A stretch of DNA of 6,400 bases from Firmicutes bacterium UBA5496 (lineage in GTDB: Bacteria; Bacillota; Proteinivoracia; UBA4975). The DNA lies in assembly GCA_002427015.1 (NCBI GenBank), contig DIPE01000012.1, positions 1 to 6,400 of the forward strand, written 5' to 3'. The notes beneath the pieces were generated by a model, which ran no database searches, was not told the DNA's origin, and worked only from the letters and a program-made list of their open reading frames with translations. Shown here one piece after another: positions 6,053 through 6,400 of this stretch; position 1 is the first letter of the stretch, and each line of letters begins with the position of its first letter. The position numbers were made by a program, and so were the translations under genes.

Positions 6053-6258
6053 TCACCACACATGTCTTGCTGGCTGATATAGGGACGTACCTTTTTGTCG
6101 CAAATTCGACATCGGGGACCTACTTTTCGGCGAAAAAAGGAATCTTCTCTTTTCCCAGGTGCAATATGATTATAAACAGAGAATAGTTTTTTCCAGTAAG
6201 TCCACCTTTTGCTACTCAGTTCTTTTCGCCATTTCTCGCATGATTTCCTTTTTTTGTA
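6031..6258 (-). other. 75-codon open frame with CxxC, no start codon
   Basis: The minus frame between TGA (6261-6259) and TAA (6033-6031) is open for 75 codons and reads like protein, rich in Trp, Tyr, Lys and Arg (WTYWKKLFSVYNHIAPGKRE, then CRICDKKVRPY, then DMCGDIF). It holds no ATG, GTG or TTG in its first 60 codons and has no ribosome binding site, so it is unlikely to be translated alone. It overlaps the start of the C45-like remnant in another frame. At the overlap one inserted base would join ...CGD to FPNAAIIEAG, so it could be an upstream part of the same broken gene or an unrelated fragment brought in by a rearrangement. I do not recognise the sequence. Confidence 0.3.
6081..6137. 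repeat. direct repeat flanking a hairpin, REP-like remnant
   Basis: AGGGACGTACCTTTTTGTCG (6081-6100) and a diverged copy, GGGGACCTACTTTTCGGCG (6114-6132), are arranged head to tail. Between and within them is the hairpin TGTCG-CAAATT-CGACA (6096-6111), and the second copy runs into the palindrome TTTTCG-G-CGAAAA. From memory, GGGACG(T/G)nCCTTTTTGTC motifs recur between genes in many clostridial genomes, in places near IS200/REP-associated Y1 transposase genes. No transposase is visible here. The direct repeat and hairpins are seen; the mobile-element origin is inference. Confidence 0.35.
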
Positions 6259-6266
6259 TCAATAAT

Positions 6267-6284
6267 ATGTAAATAAAAATACAT
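6267..6284. repeat. palindrome upstream of the plus-strand gene
   Basis: ATGTA-AATAAAAA-TACAT is a perfect 5-bp inverted repeat with an 8-base spacer, about 90 bases before the start at 6371. It could be an operator half-site pair, or chance in AT-rich DNA. No regulator is suggested by the window. Confidence 0.2.
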
Positions 6285-6370
6285 TTGTGAACAGAAAGAT
6301 TTTATTGCAATATTGAATAGCCCTTACTATCACTTTCCTGCAAACTTGAATATGTTGAGGAGGCGTCCTT

Positions 6371-6400
6371 ATGAAAAGTATTGAGGGCAGAATCGGGGGC
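6371..6400 (+). CDS. start of an unidentified gene, truncated by the window edge
   Basis: ATG at 6371 is preceded by GAGGAGG (6357-6363) with a 7-base spacer, an excellent ribosome binding site and the only strong one on the plus strand in this region. The ten visible residues are MKSIEGRIGG. A short Lys/Ser-containing start of this kind is common in membrane-associated sensors, but ten residues cannot identify a family. The gene is transcribed divergently from the pyr operon and the C45-like remnant. Confidence 0.7.
   Translation, partial: MKSIEGRIGG

Larger units (their letters stand above)
6053..6370. other. AT-rich intergenic region between divergent genes
   Basis: These 318 bases contain no gene I can support on either strand. 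They hold most of the start-less open frame noted separately, a direct repeat around a hairpin at 6081-6137, homopolymer runs (A6 near 6133, T7 near 6249) and a palindrome at 6267-6284. The promoter of the plus-strand gene at 6371 should lie in the last 100 bases. TTGTGA (6285-6290) with CAATAT 17 bases later is the best spaced pair, but the -10 match is poor, so I do not call it. Confidence 0.5.

Noticed and set aside
5828..6082. Plus-strand open frame of 84 codons
   Set aside because: It is antisense to the C45-like remnant, has no ribosome binding site, and its translation resembles no family I know.
6249..6284. A7 tract that could join a short frame from the ATG at 6284 to the CxxC frame by slippage
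   Set aside because: The join is possible on paper, but the ATG has no ribosome binding site and no stimulatory structure is seen. A run of seven A is common in such AT-rich DNA.
1..6400. CRISPR array, tRNA or rRNA
   Set aside because: No regularly spaced repeats, no cloverleaf pattern and no rRNA-like sequence were seen on either strand.

Overview
The window is dominated by a minus-strand operon for de novo UMP synthesis, reading right to left as pyrB, pyrC, pyrK, pyrD, pyrF, pyrE (5185 down to 83). The organism is most likely a Gram-positive Firmicute of the Clostridia type. The reasons are the pyrB-C-K-D-F-E order, a class 1B dihydroorotate dehydrogenase paired with a PyrK electron-transfer subunit, strong AGGAGG-type ribosome binding sites, and PyrR-type transcription attenuation in the leader. 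I cannot name genus or species from sequence alone.

Layout. Bases 1-82 hold no supportable gene, only a hairpin terminator abutting the pyrE stop and a small T/A palindrome. Bases 83-5185 hold the six pyr genes. Every junction is a 1-8 base overlap, so translation is probably coupled from end to end. Bases 5186-5429 hold the leader and promoter: a near-consensus sigma-A-type promoter, then two complete PyrR-type attenuators in tandem, each with a PyrR-binding hairpin, a competing antiterminator and an intrinsic terminator, then the pyrB ribosome binding site. Bases 5465-6052 (minus) hold what looks like the C-terminal part of a C45-type linear amide C-N hydrolase/acyltransferase with a C-terminal membrane helix; its N-terminal half is missing. 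Bases 6053-6370 are AT-rich and hold an open frame without a start codon (6031-6258, minus, CxxC), a direct repeat around a hairpin that resembles a REP-like remnant, and a palindrome. A new plus-strand gene begins at 6371 behind a strong Shine-Dalgarno and runs off the window.

How the genes work together. PyrB condenses carbamoyl phosphate with aspartate, PyrC closes the ring to dihydroorotate, PyrD with PyrK oxidises it to orotate and passes electrons to NAD+, PyrE adds PRPP to give OMP, and PyrF decarboxylates OMP to UMP. When UMP or UTP is high, PyrR should bind both leader hairpins, let both terminators fold and shut the operon off. Neither pyrR nor carA/carB (carbamoyl phosphate synthase) is in the window, so they must lie elsewhere. 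The feature most worth a second look is the back-to-back pair of attenuators, which look like duplicated copies of one module with a period of about 97 bases. The eroded, AT-rich region upstream of the operon is the second.
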